DNA from: CAYWMY01 sp046352935
Lineage (GTDB): Bacteria; Pseudomonadota; Gammaproteobacteria; Steroidobacterales; Steroidobacteraceae
Assembly (NCBI GenBank): GCA_046352935.1
Contig: JAXMGR010000017.1
Location: forward strand, 1 to 64,000
Reading direction: 5' to 3'
DNA: 64,000 bases
Every line of letters starts with the position of its first letter. Position 1 is the stretch's first letter. The translations under genes and the position numbers were made by a program. This document shows positions 63,310 through 64,000 of the stretch, in pieces. The notes beneath the pieces are model-generated. The model ran no database searches. It was given only the letters and a program-made list of their open reading frames with translations, and was not told the origin of the DNA.

Positions 63310-64000
63310 GTGAGCGTGCCGCGCCTCATCATCACCTCGGGGGAACCCGCGGGCATCGGGCCGGAGCTCTGCGTCCTCGCAGCGGCGCGCGACTGGCCCT
63401 GCGAGCTCGCGTTCGCGGGCGATCCCGCGGTCTTCGCCCAGCGCGCGGCGGCTCTCCGCGTGGCAGTCACGATCCGCGACTTCGATCCGGCACGCACTCC
63501 CGCACCCCACCGCGCCGGCGCGCTCCCCGTCGTCGCATCGCCTCTCGCGCGGCCCGCGGTGGCCGGCCAGCCCGACACGGCGAATGCGCGCCATGTGCTC
63601 GCGCTCATCGACGAGGCCGTCGCGGGCTGCCGTGACGGCCGTTACGACGCCATGGTCACGGCGCCGGTGCAGAAGAGCGTGATCAGCGACAGCGGCGTGC
63701 CGTTCGCGGGCCACACCGAATATCTTGCGGAGGCGCTCGGTGCCCCGCTCCCCGTCATGCTGCTGGTCGCGGGCTCGCTGCGCGTGGCGCTCGCCACCAC
63801 GCACCTGCCGCTCGCCCGCGTCCCCGTCGCGATCACGCGGGGCCTGCTCGATGCCACGCTCGATGTCCTGGACCAGGGCCTGCGCCGCCAGTTCGGCATC
63901 GCGGCGCCGCGCATCCTCGTGCTCGGCCTCAACCCGCATGCCGGCGAGGGCGGACACCTGGGCCACGAGGACCGCGACGTGATCGCACCCGCGATCGCCG
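63310..64000 (+). CDS. pdxA: 4-hydroxythreonine-4-phosphate dehydrogenase, 3' partial
   Basis: The first 230 codons of PdxA, which makes the pyridoxal phosphate precursor; the gene runs off the window. PRLIITSGEPAGIGPELC at the start, TAPVQKSVISDSGVPFAGHTEYLAE and NPHAGEGG with metal-binding His residues are diagnostic. The start is a GTG at 63310 (another GTG at 63316). It lies 20 bp after surA, the usual lptD-surA-pdxA order. Confidence 0.92.
   Translation, partial: MSVPRLIITSGEPAGIGPELCVLAAARDWPCELAFAGDPAVFAQRAAALRVAVTIRDFDPARTPAPHRAGALPVVASPLARPAVAGQPDTANARHVLALIDEAVAGCRDGRYDAMVTAPVQKSVISDSGVPFAGHTEYLAEALGAPLPVMLLVAGSLRVALATTHLPLARVPVAITRGLLDATLDVLDQGLRRQFGIAAPRILVLGLNPHAGEGGHLGHEDRDVIAPAIA

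Noticed and set aside
1..64000. Mobile elements, integrases, CRISPR arrays, tRNA or rRNA genes
   Set aside because: No transposase motifs, terminal repeats, regularly spaced repeats or cloverleaf/rRNA signatures were recognised anywhere. The accessory nature of the island rests on gene content alone.

Overview
The window is very GC-rich DNA from a gammaproteobacterium. The housekeeping synteny supports this: gatCAB diverging from mreBCD-mrdA-rodA-mltB-rlpA-dacA, amgK-murU diverging from lptD-surA-pdxA, and ybeD, lipB and lipA nearby. This arrangement is typical of Pseudomonas-like and Xanthomonas-like lineages. No tRNA, rRNA, CRISPR array, insertion sequence or integrase was seen, and the species cannot be named from sequence alone.

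Region 1 (1-1.7 kb) is the 3' part of a membrane-anchored Ser/Thr kinase-like protein with a Calx-beta domain. Several catalytic residues are altered.

Region 2 (1.7-30.8 kb) is an accessory catabolic island. A long minus-strand series (17.6 down to 1.7 kb) encodes, in order of transcription: a TonB-dependent receptor, an unrecognised internally duplicated protein, a hydantoinase/carboxylase A subunit (HyuA), a paralogue of the duplicated protein, a DUF35 OB-fold protein, an AMP-dependent CoA ligase, a thiolase-fold protein without the usual Cys, a molybdopterin/4x[4Fe-4S]/NrfD membrane complex, and HyuB. A truncated SnoaL-like gene ends the series. Many junctions are ATGA overlaps. Three SDR dehydrogenases, two FAH-fold proteins and two convergent XRE-family paralogues follow (17.8-23.7 kb). 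Diverging from them is a plus-strand series (24.1-30.8 kb): GMC oxidoreductase with its small subunit, both ETF subunits, a metallo-beta-lactamase-fold hydrolase, an ABM-domain protein, a SnoaL-like protein and an amidohydrolase. The inferred theme is uptake and oxidation of a hydrophobic substrate, oxidation to a ketone, carboxylation, CoA activation and C-C cleavage. The logic resembles ethylbenzene/acetophenone degradation, but the substrate is unknown.

Region 3 (31-64 kb) is core genome: ppiB, mtgA, an MFS exporter, hslO, gatBAC, the rod-shape/elongasome operon, dacA, a D-amino-acid transaminase, ybeD, fumC, lipoate synthesis, NAD-malic enzyme, pyrF, cell-wall recycling (amgK-murU) and outer-membrane biogenesis (lptD-surA) running into pdxA at the edge. 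Cell-envelope construction dominates.

Between about 34.7 and 37.3 kb the 5' end of hslO, all of gatB and the 3' third of gatA carry many small frame breaks. Because these are conserved core genes, a local sequence-quality problem is more likely than true decay.
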